A stretch of 64,000 bases of DNA from an uncultured Opitutales bacterium. GTDB taxonomy: Bacteria; Verrucomicrobiota; Verrucomicrobiia; Opitutales; Seribacteraceae. Every line of letters begins with the position of its first letter. Position 1 is the stretch's first letter. Shown here one piece after another: positions 1 to 9,721 of this stretch. The position numbers were made by a program, and so were the translations under genes. The notes under the pieces were generated by a model. That model did not search any database, was not told the origin of the DNA, and saw nothing but the letters and a program-made list of their open reading frames with translations. The stretch covers positions 1 to 64,000 of the forward strand of contig CAJQSI010000007.1 in NCBI GenBank assembly GCA_905612515.1, in the 5' to 3' direction.

Positions 1-471
1 GATGTTTTCCTCCAGATATTGATGGAGGAGAAACTCGACTACTTTGCGCACCTCGGAAAAGGGGGCTCGGTCGGACACCGTGAAATCCGCCAACAAATCA
101 CGTCTGGTTCGCGAAAGGTATTGAGTGGCTCGTTTACCAACGGCTACGAACTTGGCCGATGCATCCACTTCGTGGACTATCCGAAAGAGGTTTGCGTTGA
201 GAGCCCCGCAAAGGCCTTTGTCGGTAGACAGGACAAGTATGCCTCGGTGTTTCACGAGACGGTTCTCGAAAAAAGCCTGTCCCGACTCCTGTACATTGTT
301 GGAAAGAGAACCGATTACATCGGCAAGCAATAGAGCGTAAGGACGACCGCACTTTGCAGACTCCTGCGCCCGCTTCATCTTGGAAGTCGCCACCATCTGC
401 ATCGCCTTGGTGATTTTGCGGGTGTTCTTTACGCCCTTGATGCGGTTGCGAATGTCGCGGGTGTTGGCCAT
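1..471 (-). CDS. atpG: ATP synthase F1 gamma subunit (3' part runs off the left edge)
   Basis: Minus-strand reading from ATG at 471: MANTRDIRNRIKGVKNTRKITKAMQMVATSKMKRAQ..., the conserved gamma N-terminus; lies directly downstream of atpA. Confidence 0.95.
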   Translation of the reverse strand, partial: MANTRDIRNRIKGVKNTRKITKAMQMVATSKMKRAQESAKCGRPYALLLADVIGSLSNNVQESGQAFFENRLVKHRGILVLSTDKGLCGALNANLFRIVHEVDASAKFVAVGKRATQYLSRTRRDLLADFTVSDRAPFSEVRKVVEFLLHQYLEENI

Positions 472-524
472 TTGAGCTATGCGGTGATGGAGCCTCTAAT
501 AAAGATAAGACAGAATCGCCGGTT

Positions 525-2057
525 TCAGGCGAAGGAACGTTTCCAGTCTTCGACAGACCTGCGAAGGTCTTCCTCTATGCTTTCGGTGAGGTTTCCTTCC
601 TCGTGTATCTTTTGGACGACTTCCTTGCCGCTTCCGGTAAAGTATTCCTTGAGGCTTTCCACGGCTGCCGTAATTCGGGATACGTCGATTGTATCGAAAA
701 AGTCGTTTTCCATGGCCCACATGACCCCGGTCTGGACTGAAACCGGAACGGGACTGTAGACGCCTTGCTTGAACATTTCCACAATGCGCGCACCTCGACC
801 CAGTTGCGCTTTGGTGGCGGCATCCAGATCGGATTCGAACTGAGAAAAGGCGGCCAGTTCTCGAAATTGGGCAAGTTGCAATTTCACCTTACCGGACACT
901 TTCTTGTAAGCCTTTACCTGTGCCGCCGAACCGACCCGCGATACGGACAGGCCAACCGACACTGCGGGACGTATGCCCTTGTTGAAAAGATCGGTCTCGA
1001 GGAAAATCTGCCCGTCGGTGATGGAAATGACGTTGGTGGGAATGTAGCCCGCGACGTCTCCCATCTGCGTTTCAATGATGGGCAAAGCAGTGAGGGAACC
1101 GTTGCCGCTGTCCTTGTTGAGACGGGCGGAACGCTCGAGGAGCCTTGAGTGCAGGTAAAAAACGTCACCGGGAAATGCTTCGCGACCGGACGGACGTTTC
1201 AAGATAAGTGAAATTTGTCGATAGGCGACAGCGTGCTTGGAAAGGTCATCGTAGACGATGAGGGCGTCTCTCCCGTTTCTCAAGAACCACTCGCCCATGG
1301 CGCACCCCGAGTAGGGAGCTAGGTATTGGTTGGCGGGATTGTCGGCTGCGGGAGCCGCGACCACTATAACGTAATCCATGGCCCCGTTGTTCTCCAAAGC
1401 CTTGATAGTACGGGCAATGTTGGAGTTCTTCTGACCAACGGCAACGTAGATGGAATAAACGGGACGAAAATCAGGGTCACCGCTTTCCTCGCCCAGCTTG
1501 TTTATTTTCGCTTGGTTGATGATGGTGTCGATGGCGATCGTGGTCTTGCCCGTGGAGCGATCCCCGATGATCAATTCGCGCTGACCTCGACCGACGGGAA
1601 TCATGGAATCGATGGCCATAATGCCCGTTTGCAGCGGTTGGTCCACCGACTGCCGCGGGATAATGCCCGGAGCAATCCGTTCGACCGGATAATTCTCGCT
1701 TGAGTCGATAGGGCCCTTCTCGTCAATGGGGCGTCCGATGGCATCCACCACCCTGCCCAACAAACCCATACCTACCGGAACGGAAAGCAAGCGACCAGTG
1801 GTTTGGACTTCGTCGCCTTCCTTCAAACGACTCGCATCGCCCAAAATGACACAACCGACCGAATCTTCCTCCAAATTCAAGGCAATTCCGGAAACGTTGT
1901 CCGGAAACTCGACCATTTCGTTGAACATTACCTTGGAGAGTCCGTCCACACGGGCAACGCCATCGGCCAAAGTCGTGATGCGCCCGACGTTCGTCCGAGT
2001 GGCATCCGTGGAAAGGCTTTCGATTTCCTTTTTTATAAGTTCTGTAATATTGCTCAT
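525..2057 (-). CDS. atpA: ATP synthase F1 alpha subunit
   Basis: 510 aa; GDRSTGKT P-loop, [31 protein letters not shown], operon context. Confidence 0.97.
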   Translation of the reverse strand: MSNITELIKKEIESLSTDATRTNVGRITTLADGVARVDGLSKVMFNEMVEFPDNVSGIALNLEEDSVGCVILGDASRLKEGDEVQTTGRLLSVPVGMGLLGRVVDAIGRPIDEKGPIDSSENYPVERIAPGIIPRQSVDQPLQTGIMAIDSMIPVGRGQRELIIGDRSTGKTTIAIDTIINQAKINKLGEESGDPDFRPVYSIYVAVGQKNSNIARTIKALENNGAMDYVIVVAAPAADNPANQYLAPYSGCAMGEWFLRNGRDALIVYDDLSKHAVAYRQISLILKRPSGREAFPGDVFYLHSRLLERSARLNKDSGNGSLTALPIIETQMGDVAGYIPTNVISITDGQIFLETDLFNKGIRPAVSVGLSVSRVGSAAQVKAYKKVSGKVKLQLAQFRELAAFSQFESDLDAATKAQLGRGARIVEMFKQGVYSPVPVSVQTGVMWAMENDFFDTIDVSRITAAVESLKEYFTGSGKEVVQKIHEEGNLTESIEEDLRRSVEDWKRSFA

Positions 2058-2104
2058 TGCTTAAAGAATATTCGTGGGAAGGAGGGAAAGTTCGTAGGTA
2101 AAGG

Positions 2105-2503
2105 TCAACTCAAGGCTCTTACGAGGGGACGAAGACGGGTGGCTGCCGAATCCTCGTAGACATCGTCGCCCACCTTGACCCGAATGCCGACAAGTAAATC
2201 CGGGTTTTCGCGCAATTCCACTTCGATGCTGCGACCGTACTGTCGCGATAGTTCCTGCTTCAAGGATTCGATCGCCTCATCGGCAGGTTTTCCGGCAAAC
2301 TCCACTATGGCTATGCCCTTGGATAGCTCGCGTTTAACATGATCCAAATACAAGTGAAGCAAAAGTTTGTGTTCGCGGGGCGGATTCGCTCGAAGAGATT
2401 CGAGGACCTCGCGAACTTTCTCCTCGACCACCCTGCCCTCCTCGTCGAGGGAAAGCTGTATCAGTTTTTTCGAGATTTCTCGAATGCGGGAGGATGCAGT
2501 CAT
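2105..2503 (-). CDS. atpH: ATP synthase F1 delta subunit, short form (132 aa)
   Basis: Position between atpF and atpA; C-terminal half matches the OSCP/delta pattern (…LVGIRVKVGDDVYEDSAATRLRPLVRAL). Confidence 0.85.
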   Translation of the reverse strand: MTASSRIREISKKLIQLSLDEEGRVVEEKVREVLESLRANPPREHKLLLHLYLDHVKRELSKGIAIVEFAGKPADEAIESLKQELSRQYGRSIEVELRENPDLLVGIRVKVGDDVYEDSAATRLRPLVRALS

Positions 2504-2536
2504 TTGTGGAAAGAAAACAAGTGAGAAACGAAAGTT

Positions 2537-3088
2537 CTAATTCGAAGACAACTTGGCTTCGCGCGCTGCGGCGTCACTGAAGCGATCGCGTTCGTCAGTG
2601 TTCAACTCACGTCCCAAAACCCGTGACGTCGCCATCACCACGAGCGATGCGATTTCCTCACGGGCCTCCTCAAGCACACGTTGCTTTTCCAGTTTCATGG
2701 CATCACGAGCCTTGGAAACGATATCGGCGGCCTGTGTTTCAGCCTCTTCGCGCTGGCTTTCTAGATGCGCCTTCGCTTGGTCACGGGCCTGAGCAACAGT
2801 TTTTTGGGCTTCAACAGAGGCATCCTTCAAGGTCTCTTCTTGCTTGCGATCGGTTTCCTCAAGTTGAAGCTTAATTTTCTCCGCATTTTTTAGGGAATCC
2901 GCAATCTGCTCCTCTCGCTCCTTAACCGAGGAAAGAATGCCCTTGAAGGCAAATCTCCAGATCAAGAAGGCGACAACGGTGAAATTCACGGCTTGGGCAA
3001 ACAATAGATGCCAATTAACACCAAACTTTTCGGTGATACCGTGAATGGTTTGCTCAAGGCCGCCTGCGGATGATAATATCTCTATCAT
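2537..3088 (-). CDS. atpF: ATP synthase F0 b subunit
   Basis: 183 aa; N-terminal TM then long charged coiled coil; operon position. Confidence 0.93.
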   Translation of the reverse strand: MIEILSSAGGLEQTIHGITEKFGVNWHLLFAQAVNFTVVAFLIWRFAFKGILSSVKEREEQIADSLKNAEKIKLQLEETDRKQEETLKDASVEAQKTVAQARDQAKAHLESQREEAETQAADIVSKARDAMKLEKQRVLEEAREEIASLVVMATSRVLGRELNTDERDRFSDAAAREAKLSSN

Positions 3089-3147
3089 GTCATCGGTGTG
3101 TCATGGAAATAAAGTTTGCTCAGGAATGCGATAATCCCTTGCAGTTA

Positions 3148-3360
3148 TTAAAGAAACAAAGCGTAGAAGGCGACCGCCTCAGCTAATGCCATGCCGATGA
3201 TGGCCTGCGTTAGAATCTTGCCGGATGCGTCGGGGTTACGCCCTACGGCCTCAGTGGCCTTCATTGCGGCTAAACCCACCCCAATGGCTGCTCCAAGGCA
3301 ACCGAGACCAGCTTGGACTGACTTCAAATCTCCTGTTACTTCTGCCAATACTTCGAACAT
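3148..3360 (-). CDS. atpE: ATP synthase F0 c subunit
   Basis: 70 aa two-helix hairpin with the RNP loop (GRNPDA) and essential Glu in helix 2 (ALAEAVAFYAL). Confidence 0.95.
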   Translation of the reverse strand: MFEVLAEVTGDLKSVQAGLGCLGAAIGVGLAAMKATEAVGRNPDASGKILTQAIIGMALAEAVAFYALFL

Positions 3361-3439
3361 GTTATTTTCCTTTTCCTTTTAATTTTCTGATTGTTGGCCC
3401 GACGCCCACTCACGCGGATGGTCCCGACGGGAAAATAGT

Positions 3440-4330
3440 TTAGTGCTCTTCTCCGTCTCCATGGTTGCAAATCAAGCCGATGTAAACCGAAACCAGCAGC
3501 ATGAAGACCAAAGCTTGCACGATGCCGATGAGTACTTCAAGAAAGTAGAAAGGCAAGGGAACCACGCCCATCATAATGTCCGAGAGCCAAGCGGGGGCTC
3601 CGAGCCGATTACCCATCTCGAACATGCTGTGAAGCAGGCTCTCACCACCGAAGACGTTTCCGAACAGTCGGAAACTCAGGGAAATCGGGCGAAACGCGAT
3701 CGAAACAATCTCGATGAAGCCGACAAGGAGAAAAATGACGCCGAGAAAGTAGAACATTCCCCAATGCACCTCTCCCTTGTTGGCCTTGTTGCCAAACCAG
3801 TCCTTGAGGATTGCCTTGGGTCCTGCGTAGCGAAAAATGAAATAGAGCCAGGCGATGTTGGCCACAGCTGCAAGCGCAAAGGTCATGTTAAGATCCGCGT
3901 TGCCAGGTCTTATAAACGCTGTCCAATCACCGTGCAAGTCCTTGGTGTAGAGGGTTCCCACTCCGGGCAGCAAACCACTCAAGTTGTTCACGAGAATAAA
4001 CACAAAAAGACCACTAAGAAGCCAGAAAGCCGGGAAAAAGACACGACGGCCCACTATCGGTTCAACAATATCCCGCAATCCGCCAATCACGTATTCGACA
4101 ACCAATTGACCTCGAGACGGAACAAGGGAAGGCTTACTCACCAAGGCCTTTACGATTACTATAAGAAGCAAAGAGACCACCCAGCTCGTTACCATTGAGT
4201 TAGTGATTGGAAGATTGCCTACGTACCACAAGGGCTGGGCAGTAATGCTCACACCATCACTAGAAGCATGAAGGTGGATTGCTGACAGAAAAAACCAAAA
4301 TGTGCAGAGAACTTTAAGCACTTTTATCAA
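3440..4330 (-). CDS. atpB: ATP synthase F0 a subunit
   Basis: Multi-TM protein with the conserved SFRLFGNVFGGE motif; TTG start in the ORF track, so the true start may be internal. Confidence 0.95.
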   Translation of the reverse strand: MIKVLKVLCTFWFFLSAIHLHASSDGVSITAQPLWYVGNLPITNSMVTSWVVSLLLIVIVKALVSKPSLVPSRGQLVVEYVIGGLRDIVEPIVGRRVFFPAFWLLSGLFVFILVNNLSGLLPGVGTLYTKDLHGDWTAFIRPGNADLNMTFALAAVANIAWLYFIFRYAGPKAILKDWFGNKANKGEVHWGMFYFLGVIFLLVGFIEIVSIAFRPISLSFRLFGNVFGGESLLHSMFEMGNRLGAPAWLSDIMMGVVPLPFYFLEVLIGIVQALVFMLLVSVYIGLICNHGDGEEH

Positions 4331-4474
4331 GATTTAATAAAAGTAGGAGTTATAAGTTAAAATAAGCTGAGGTCAATGTGGATTTTCCCTTTTTTCGGCA
4401 AAAACAAAGCAAAAATGGAGCAATTATAGACCGGGAGATAGAGGCTGCAGATAGAATATGATTAAATAACCAGT

Positions 4475-5098
4475 TTACTGTTCCTTCTCGTTGCAGCGAG
4501 TGGCGATGAAGGTTTGGTGCACCGGTAAAATATTCTGGAAGAAGGTCTCGTGTTCAAAAGGCCATACGAATTCAGGTTCAATATTCCATGACTCGATCCC
4601 GTTTACCTGGTCCATAGCCCATGCAAAGTAATCTTCATGATCGGTACGGAAACACAATTCGGCATTCAGGACAGAGCGAGAAGCGAGCAAGTCGAGAAAG
4701 GGATGCTGAATGAGGCGACGCTTGTGGTGACGTTTCTTGGGCCATGGATCGGGAAACAAGAGAACAGTTCTTTTAAGAATTAAAGCGTCAGGCAAGTTTT
4801 CAAGAAACTCATTGGCTTCCGTTTTAAAAAAGAAAAGATAAGGAAGTTCGCGTTTTTCCCTTTTACTGTTTGCCTTATCTATCCTCTTGGTAATCAAGTC
4901 GATTCCAATGCAGGGGTCGTCGGGTTTACTCTCGGAATATGCGGTTAGCCAGTGCCCGTGGCCACATCCAATCTCTAGGGTCAGACCGTCCGCAAGACGA
5001 TCCTCGGGAATGGTCGAGAGGCATTCCTCACCGAAGAGTCGAACACGTTCTCCACGAGTTGCTAGGTCAACGTACTGCTCGCGAAAAAGGTCACTCAC
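4475..5098 (-). CDS. trmB: tRNA (guanine-N7-)-methyltransferase
   Basis: LEIGCGHGHWL SAM motif, LLFPDPWPKKRHHKRRLIQ signature; GTG start overlapping the mnmG stop. Confidence 0.94.
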   Translation of the reverse strand: MSDLFREQYVDLATRGERVRLFGEECLSTIPEDRLADGLTLEIGCGHGHWLTAYSESKPDDPCIGIDLITKRIDKANSKREKRELPYLFFFKTEANEFLENLPDALILKRTVLLFPDPWPKKRHHKRRLIQHPFLDLLASRSVLNAELCFRTDHEDYFAWAMDQVNGIESWNIEPEFVWPFEHETFFQNILPVHQTFIATRCNEKEQ

Positions 5099-7035
5099 TA
5101 CCCTACCCTATCATTACCTGCGTTCTTTCCCGCAAGGATTACCATCAGCACACTGACGTCTGAAGGGTTGACGCCGGAAATACGACCTGCCTGCGCAAGC
5201 GTGGAAGGGCGTATCCGCGAGAGCTTTTCAATACTTTCCTTGCGTAACCCGGGAAGGTCTTCATAGGAAAAGTTGGGCGGAATCTTGACCTTTTCGGACT
5301 CTGCTAGCTTGGCGACATTGCGAAATTCCCGCTCCAAGTAACCGGAATAGGTCGTGCGGTATAAAATTTCATCTCGCGTCGGACTGGGCAAACGCAAGAA
5401 ATCGCTGGGAAGGGCGTTCACTCCCCCACCCTTCCGCAGATGGACAGCGGCAGTAATGCCACCTTCTACCTTAACCGTTTCAAATTCGTGTGTCCATTTT
5501 TCGACATTAGATAACTTTTCCTTCACGGAGGCAAGCCGAGTGGATGTAAGAACTTCAAAACGCTCGGAGTGTTTCAACATACGAAGTTCGGCGCTTCCAT
5601 GATTAAAAAGCAAGCGGTGCTCCGCTCTACTGGTGAACATACGATACGGTTCAGTCGTGCCTTTTGTTACAAGATCATCAACGAGTACTCCTAAATACCC
5701 TTCATTGCGACCAATGACCAAGGGTTCTTCGCCACGGACCTTGGCTACGGCGTTTAAACCTGCCAATAGACCTTGCCCAGCAGCTTCCTCATAACCTGAG
5801 GTGCCATTTATCTGACCTGCAAAAAATAGAGATTCCAGTATTTTGGATTCAAGATTGCGGTGTAATTGAGTAGGTGGAGCATAGTCGTATTCCACCGCAT
5901 AAGCAGGTCTAAGAATGATAGCTTCCTCGAGTCCGGGTATGGTTTTTAAAATCTCGTGCTGAACGGAAAATGGCAAACTGGTGGAGAGACCGTTAACATA
6001 CCATTCATCGGTATTAATTCCTTCAGGTTCCAACTGAATACGGTGCGAGTCCTTGTCGGTAAAACGAACAATCTTGTCCTCGATGCTTGGGCAATAACGA
6101 GGACCGGTTCCAACAATTTCTCCGCAGTAAAGAGGAGACAGTTTTAGGTTCTGTCGTATGATTTCAGAAGTTTTATCTGTCGTTCGAGTAACGCGACACG
6201 TCACTTGAGCACCACCCCCAAACGGAAAGCTTGCCAGATGGGGATTCCCATGTTCCACGTGGAACCAGCGGGATGAATGTTCCATGTGGAACATGTCGTC
6301 TTCGGAGCGAGTGTCATGAAAGGCGAAAAAGGTTGGGTTTTCGTCCCCAAACTGTTCCTCGAGCTGGTCAAGCTTGATGCTTTTACCTAAAAGCCGTGGC
6401 GGCGTACCAGTTTTAAAACGTTCAAGTTCTATCCCATACTTCAGGAAATCTGACGACATGCCTATGGCCACGTGATCCCCGAGGCGACCGCCTTCACTCT
6501 TGTTTTGTCCGACATGCATGAGTGCTCGAAGGAAAGTTCCTGTGGTCACGACAACAGTGGATGCAAAAAATTCGAGGTCTAAACTCGTGCGAACCCCAAT
6601 GCATTTGCCACCCTCCACGATCAAACCCGTTACCATCGTTTGAAATACCGTAAGGTTTTCGGCGAGTTCCAACACGTGCTTCATCCTGCATTGGTAAGCC
6701 TTTTTGTCACATTGGGCTCGTGGAGCCTGAACCGCCGGCCCTTTGGATGTGTTCAGCAATTTAAACTGTATGCCTGTGAAATCGGTATTTAGCGCCATTT
6801 CACCGCCAAGGGCATCGATTTCTCGCACTATCTGACCTTTGGCTTGGCCACCAATCGCGGGATTGCAACTCATTTGGGCTATAGTGTCCACGTTGCCGGT
6901 AAGCATAAGGACATCCGCCCCACAACGGGCTGCAATTAACGCAGCTTCACAACCCGCATGCCCAGCGCCACAAACGATGACGTCGTAAGCTTGATTTTTT
7001 CCGTATTTCAGTCCTGTACTCACTTGCCAATGCAA
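5098..7035 (-). CDS. mnmG: tRNA uridine-5-carboxymethylaminomethyl(34) synthesis enzyme MnmG (GidA)
   Basis: [18 protein letters not shown] motif, [30 protein letters not shown]; contains an apparent insertion with FHMEH/FHVEH. Confidence 0.96.
   Translation of the reverse strand: MHWQVSTGLKYGKNQAYDVIVCGAGHAGCEAALIAARCGADVLMLTGNVDTIAQMSCNPAIGGQAKGQIVREIDALGGEMALNTDFTGIQFKLLNTSKGPAVQAPRAQCDKKAYQCRMKHVLELAENLTVFQTMVTGLIVEGGKCIGVRTSLDLEFFASTVVVTTGTFLRALMHVGQNKSEGGRLGDHVAIGMSSDFLKYGIELERFKTGTPPRLLGKSIKLDQLEEQFGDENPTFFAFHDTRSEDDMFHMEHSSRWFHVEHGNPHLASFPFGGGAQVTCRVTRTTDKTSEIIRQNLKLSPLYCGEIVGTGPRYCPSIEDKIVRFTDKDSHRIQLEPEGINTDEWYVNGLSTSLPFSVQHEILKTIPGLEEAIILRPAYAVEYDYAPPTQLHRNLESKILESLFFAGQINGTSGYEEAAGQGLLAGLNAVAKVRGEEPLVIGRNEGYLGVLVDDLVTKGTTEPYRMFTSRAEHRLLFNHGSAELRMLKHSERFEVLTSTRLASVKEKLSNVEKWTHEFETVKVEGGITAAVHLRKGGGVNALPSDFLRLPSPTRDEILYRTTYSGYLEREFRNVAKLAESEKVKIPPNFSYEDLPGLRKESIEKLSRIRPSTLAQAGRISGVNPSDVSVLMVILAGKNAGNDRVG
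6251..6266. promoter_or_regulatory. parS-like centromere site 1 (TGTTCCACGTGGAACC)
   Basis: 14-bp perfect palindrome GTTCCACGTGGAAC, matching the general parS pattern tGTTnCACGTGnAACa; inside mnmG. Confidence 0.8.
6278..6293. promoter_or_regulatory. parS-like centromere site 2 (TGTTCCATGTGGAACA)
   Basis: 16-bp palindrome broken only at the central base pair; start is 27 bp from the start of site 1. Confidence 0.7.
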
Positions 7036-8378
7036 AAGGAATTAAAGAGGCGGTCGAGCATATCCTCATTGTCCGTCTTGCCCACGATTTCTCCGAGGGC
7101 ATCGATCCCGGATGTGATTTCAAGTAGGGAAAGTTCAATGGACATATCTTCCAGAAGTAATCGATGAGCCTCCCGTAAAAAGTCTCCCGAAATTGCGAGA
7201 TTGGCAGCATGCCGTGCGTTCACGATGATGCAGTCCTCCGACGGGGGCGGAATGAGTTTTTGCATCATCAGCTCTATCGCCGTTCTGCAATGATCAAGTC
7301 CTTCACCCGTTTCTATAGAGAGCCGCAAGTGCTGGAAGTCAGGGAGAAAGCTATGAAAACCCTTGCTGTCATCGAGATCGATTTTGTTTTCTAAAATAAG
7401 ACAGTTTTCTGCATTAATATTTTCGGCGAGCACTTTACCAACAGAATCAGGAGAGGGTAGGGCGCTATCCAAGACAAAAAGAAAGCAGTCCGCCTCTTCT
7501 GACAATTGAAGCGTACGCTCGATGCCTAAACGCTCCACTGTCGAACCACCTTCGCAAAGGCCCGCGGTGTCCATCATCTCAACCATAAAAGGGCCGATCT
7601 CTATCCGACTGGAAAGATAGTCCCGAGTTGTTCCACTTTCCTCACTTACGATAGCTCGCTCCTCGCCGCAGAGCAGGTTGTACAAACTACTTTTACCGGC
7701 ATTGGGTGATCCCACTATCAGGCATCTGATTCCTGCCTCCAGCAACTGAGCGCAACCTGCAGATTGCGAAAGGTGATCTACCTCCGCAATAAGATTGGCC
7801 AAAGCGGAAGACGGGCCCTTCATCTCTTCCGCTGGAAGGTCTTCTTCAGGAAAATCAATATATGCCTCGAGGTTTGCCTGAAGGTCGAGCAATCTCGACT
7901 GGAGGTCTCTGATTTTTTTTCCGAGGTCTCCGCGGAGTTGAATTCGGGCCACTTCAAGAGCTCGATCACTGGAAGCTTTGATGAGGGTTGCCACTGATTC
8001 AGCCTGCGTCAAATCCATGCGACCCGAGAGGAATGCTCGTTTAGTATATTCCCCAGGGTCGGCCAAACGGCACCCACGGGCAACTAAGTCCTCAATTATC
8101 TTCTTGGTTATCAGTGGGTTGCCATGTGAGCTAATTTCCAGTGAAGGTTCACCCGTGTAGGAATTTTGTTCCTCGTAGAATACGAAGATCACATCGTCTA
8201 TTAGACATTCGTTAATATCCCGATATCCAGCAAGGCTTGACCGACGTGGGGTAGGGTAGGGGACTCGAAGCGCATCCTTGCACAATTTTGGGCAAAGTGT
8301 TCCACTCACCCGAACGACTGCTATTGCTGACTCTCCAATCGGCGTCGCAGCCGCAACGATCGAATCGTTCGCGGACAC
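7020..8378 (-). CDS. mnmE: tRNA modification GTPase MnmE (TrmE)
   Basis: [15 protein letters not shown]1 motif, DTAG, C-terminal FCIGK. Confidence 0.97.
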   Translation of the reverse strand: MSANDSIVAAATPIGESAIAVVRVSGTLCPKLCKDALRVPYPTPRRSSLAGYRDINECLIDDVIFVFYEEQNSYTGEPSLEISSHGNPLITKKIIEDLVARGCRLADPGEYTKRAFLSGRMDLTQAESVATLIKASSDRALEVARIQLRGDLGKKIRDLQSRLLDLQANLEAYIDFPEEDLPAEEMKGPSSALANLIAEVDHLSQSAGCAQLLEAGIRCLIVGSPNAGKSSLYNLLCGEERAIVSEESGTTRDYLSSRIEIGPFMVEMMDTAGLCEGGSTVERLGIERTLQLSEEADCFLFVLDSALPSPDSVGKVLAENINAENCLILENKIDLDDSKGFHSFLPDFQHLRLSIETGEGLDHCRTAIELMMQKLIPPPSEDCIIVNARHAANLAISGDFLREAHRLLLEDMSIELSLLEITSGIDALGEIVGKTDNEDMLDRLFNSFCIGK

Positions 8379-8396
8379 TTTTCGGACCTTCCTTTC

Positions 8397-9455
8397 TTAG
8401 GATTCGTCGGCAGGCTCGCTTTGCGCGAGAACCGAACCAACGGTGACCTGAACCTTTTCGAGAATGGATTTCGTCAGCTTGGCCATAAGCTCGGGGTTCT
8501 CGGACAAAGCCTGCTTGGCCGCTTCACGCCCTTGTCCGACGAGTTCTCCCTCGTAGGAAATCCAAGATCCCTTCTTGTCGAGAATTTGATGTTCTACGCC
8601 AAGGTCGACAACGGAACCCGTGCGAGAAATGCCCTCGTTGTACATGATGTCGAATTCACAGGCCGTAAAGGGCGGTGCTACTTTGTTCTTAACTATTTTC
8701 ACGCGAGTTCGTGAACCAGTGACCGTGCCATTGGATTCCTTGATCTGGCCGATGCGGCGAATATCCATGCGCACGGAACAGAAAAATTTGAGGGCACGTC
8801 CACCGGGCGTGGTTTCGGGACTACCGAACATCACACCGATTTTCTCTCGAATTTGGTTGGTGAAGATGCACACGCATTTAGATTTGGCGATTGCAGCCGT
8901 GAGTCTGCGCATGGCTTGGCTCATCATGCGGGCTTGCAAACCCACCGTGACGTCACCCATTTGGCCGTCCAACTCCTGTCGTGGCACCAGTGCCGCCACC
9001 GAATCCACAACGATGACATCGATGGCGCCCGAACGGATTAGGGTTTCGGTAATGTTGAGTGCGTCTTCGCCACTCTCGGGCTGAGAAATCATTAGGTTGT
9101 CGAGGTCCACGCCAACTATCTTGGCATATCTGGGATCGAGAGCGTGTTCGACGTCAACGAATACGGCATTTCCGCCTCGCCTCTGCGCTTCCGCTATTAC
9201 ACTGAGGCAAAAAGTAGTCTTGCCCGAGGCCTCGGGGCCATAAATCTCGACGGTCCGTCCTCTTGGCAGTCCACCCACACCCAAGGCGAGATCAATGGCT
9301 AAGGAGCCAGTCGAAATCACGGAAACATTCATCTTTGTGGCATCGCCAAGGCGCATCAAGGCTCCCTCGCCAAACTTCTTGTTAATACCGGAAATGGCGA
9401 GATCGAGATCGGCGTTGCCGGTAGAAGATTTTTCTTTGGTTGCAGTCTTAGCCAT
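8397..9455 (-). CDS. recA: Recombinase RecA
   Basis: [49 protein letters not shown]; start chosen at [11 protein letters not shown] rather than the ORF-track extension. Confidence 0.97.
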   Translation of the reverse strand: MAKTATKEKSSTGNADLDLAISGINKKFGEGALMRLGDATKMNVSVISTGSLAIDLALGVGGLPRGRTVEIYGPEASGKTTFCLSVIAEAQRRGGNAVFVDVEHALDPRYAKIVGVDLDNLMISQPESGEDALNITETLIRSGAIDVIVVDSVAALVPRQELDGQMGDVTVGLQARMMSQAMRRLTAAIAKSKCVCIFTNQIREKIGVMFGSPETTPGGRALKFFCSVRMDIRRIGQIKESNGTVTGSRTRVKIVKNKVAPPFTACEFDIMYNEGISRTGSVVDLGVEHQILDKKGSWISYEGELVGQGREAAKQALSENPELMAKLTKSILEKVQVTVGSVLAQSEPADES

Positions 9456-9721
9456 AATGAAAAGGGTTGGTTGGAAAATTAATTTGGAATAATCAACATG
9501 CGGCGTTGCCACACGGAAGCAAGATGTTTTGAAAAAAATCTTCGGTTAGTGCAAAACACACCTCTTGGGTTCAACCAACAAGTACAGGTGGCGTATTTGC
9601 ATCACACAAATTTATATGTGAAATTTACTGTCGAGAGAAGGAGAGGTTCTTCACAAGACAATGCATATTAGTTGCTATGCCTTTTCAACGATCAACATTT
9701 CCAACAGCGGAAGAGAGCTTT

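Noticed and set aside
3443-4198. 251-aa plus-strand ORF
   Set aside because: Fully antisense to atpB; composition is that of a shadow ORF, while the minus strand encodes a clear a subunit.
4331-4474. oriC / DnaA boxes between atpB and trmB
   Set aside because: AT-rich but no TTATNCACA-type box seen.
6470-6480. Additional CACGTG core in mnmG (GGCCACGTGATC)
   Set aside because: Flanks do not match the GTTnC/GnAAC arms of parS, unlike the two reported sites.
9456-9721. LexA/SOS box upstream of recA
   Set aside because: Searched by eye for TGTTC-N4-GAACA-like or CTGT-N8-ACAG-like palindromes; none convincing.
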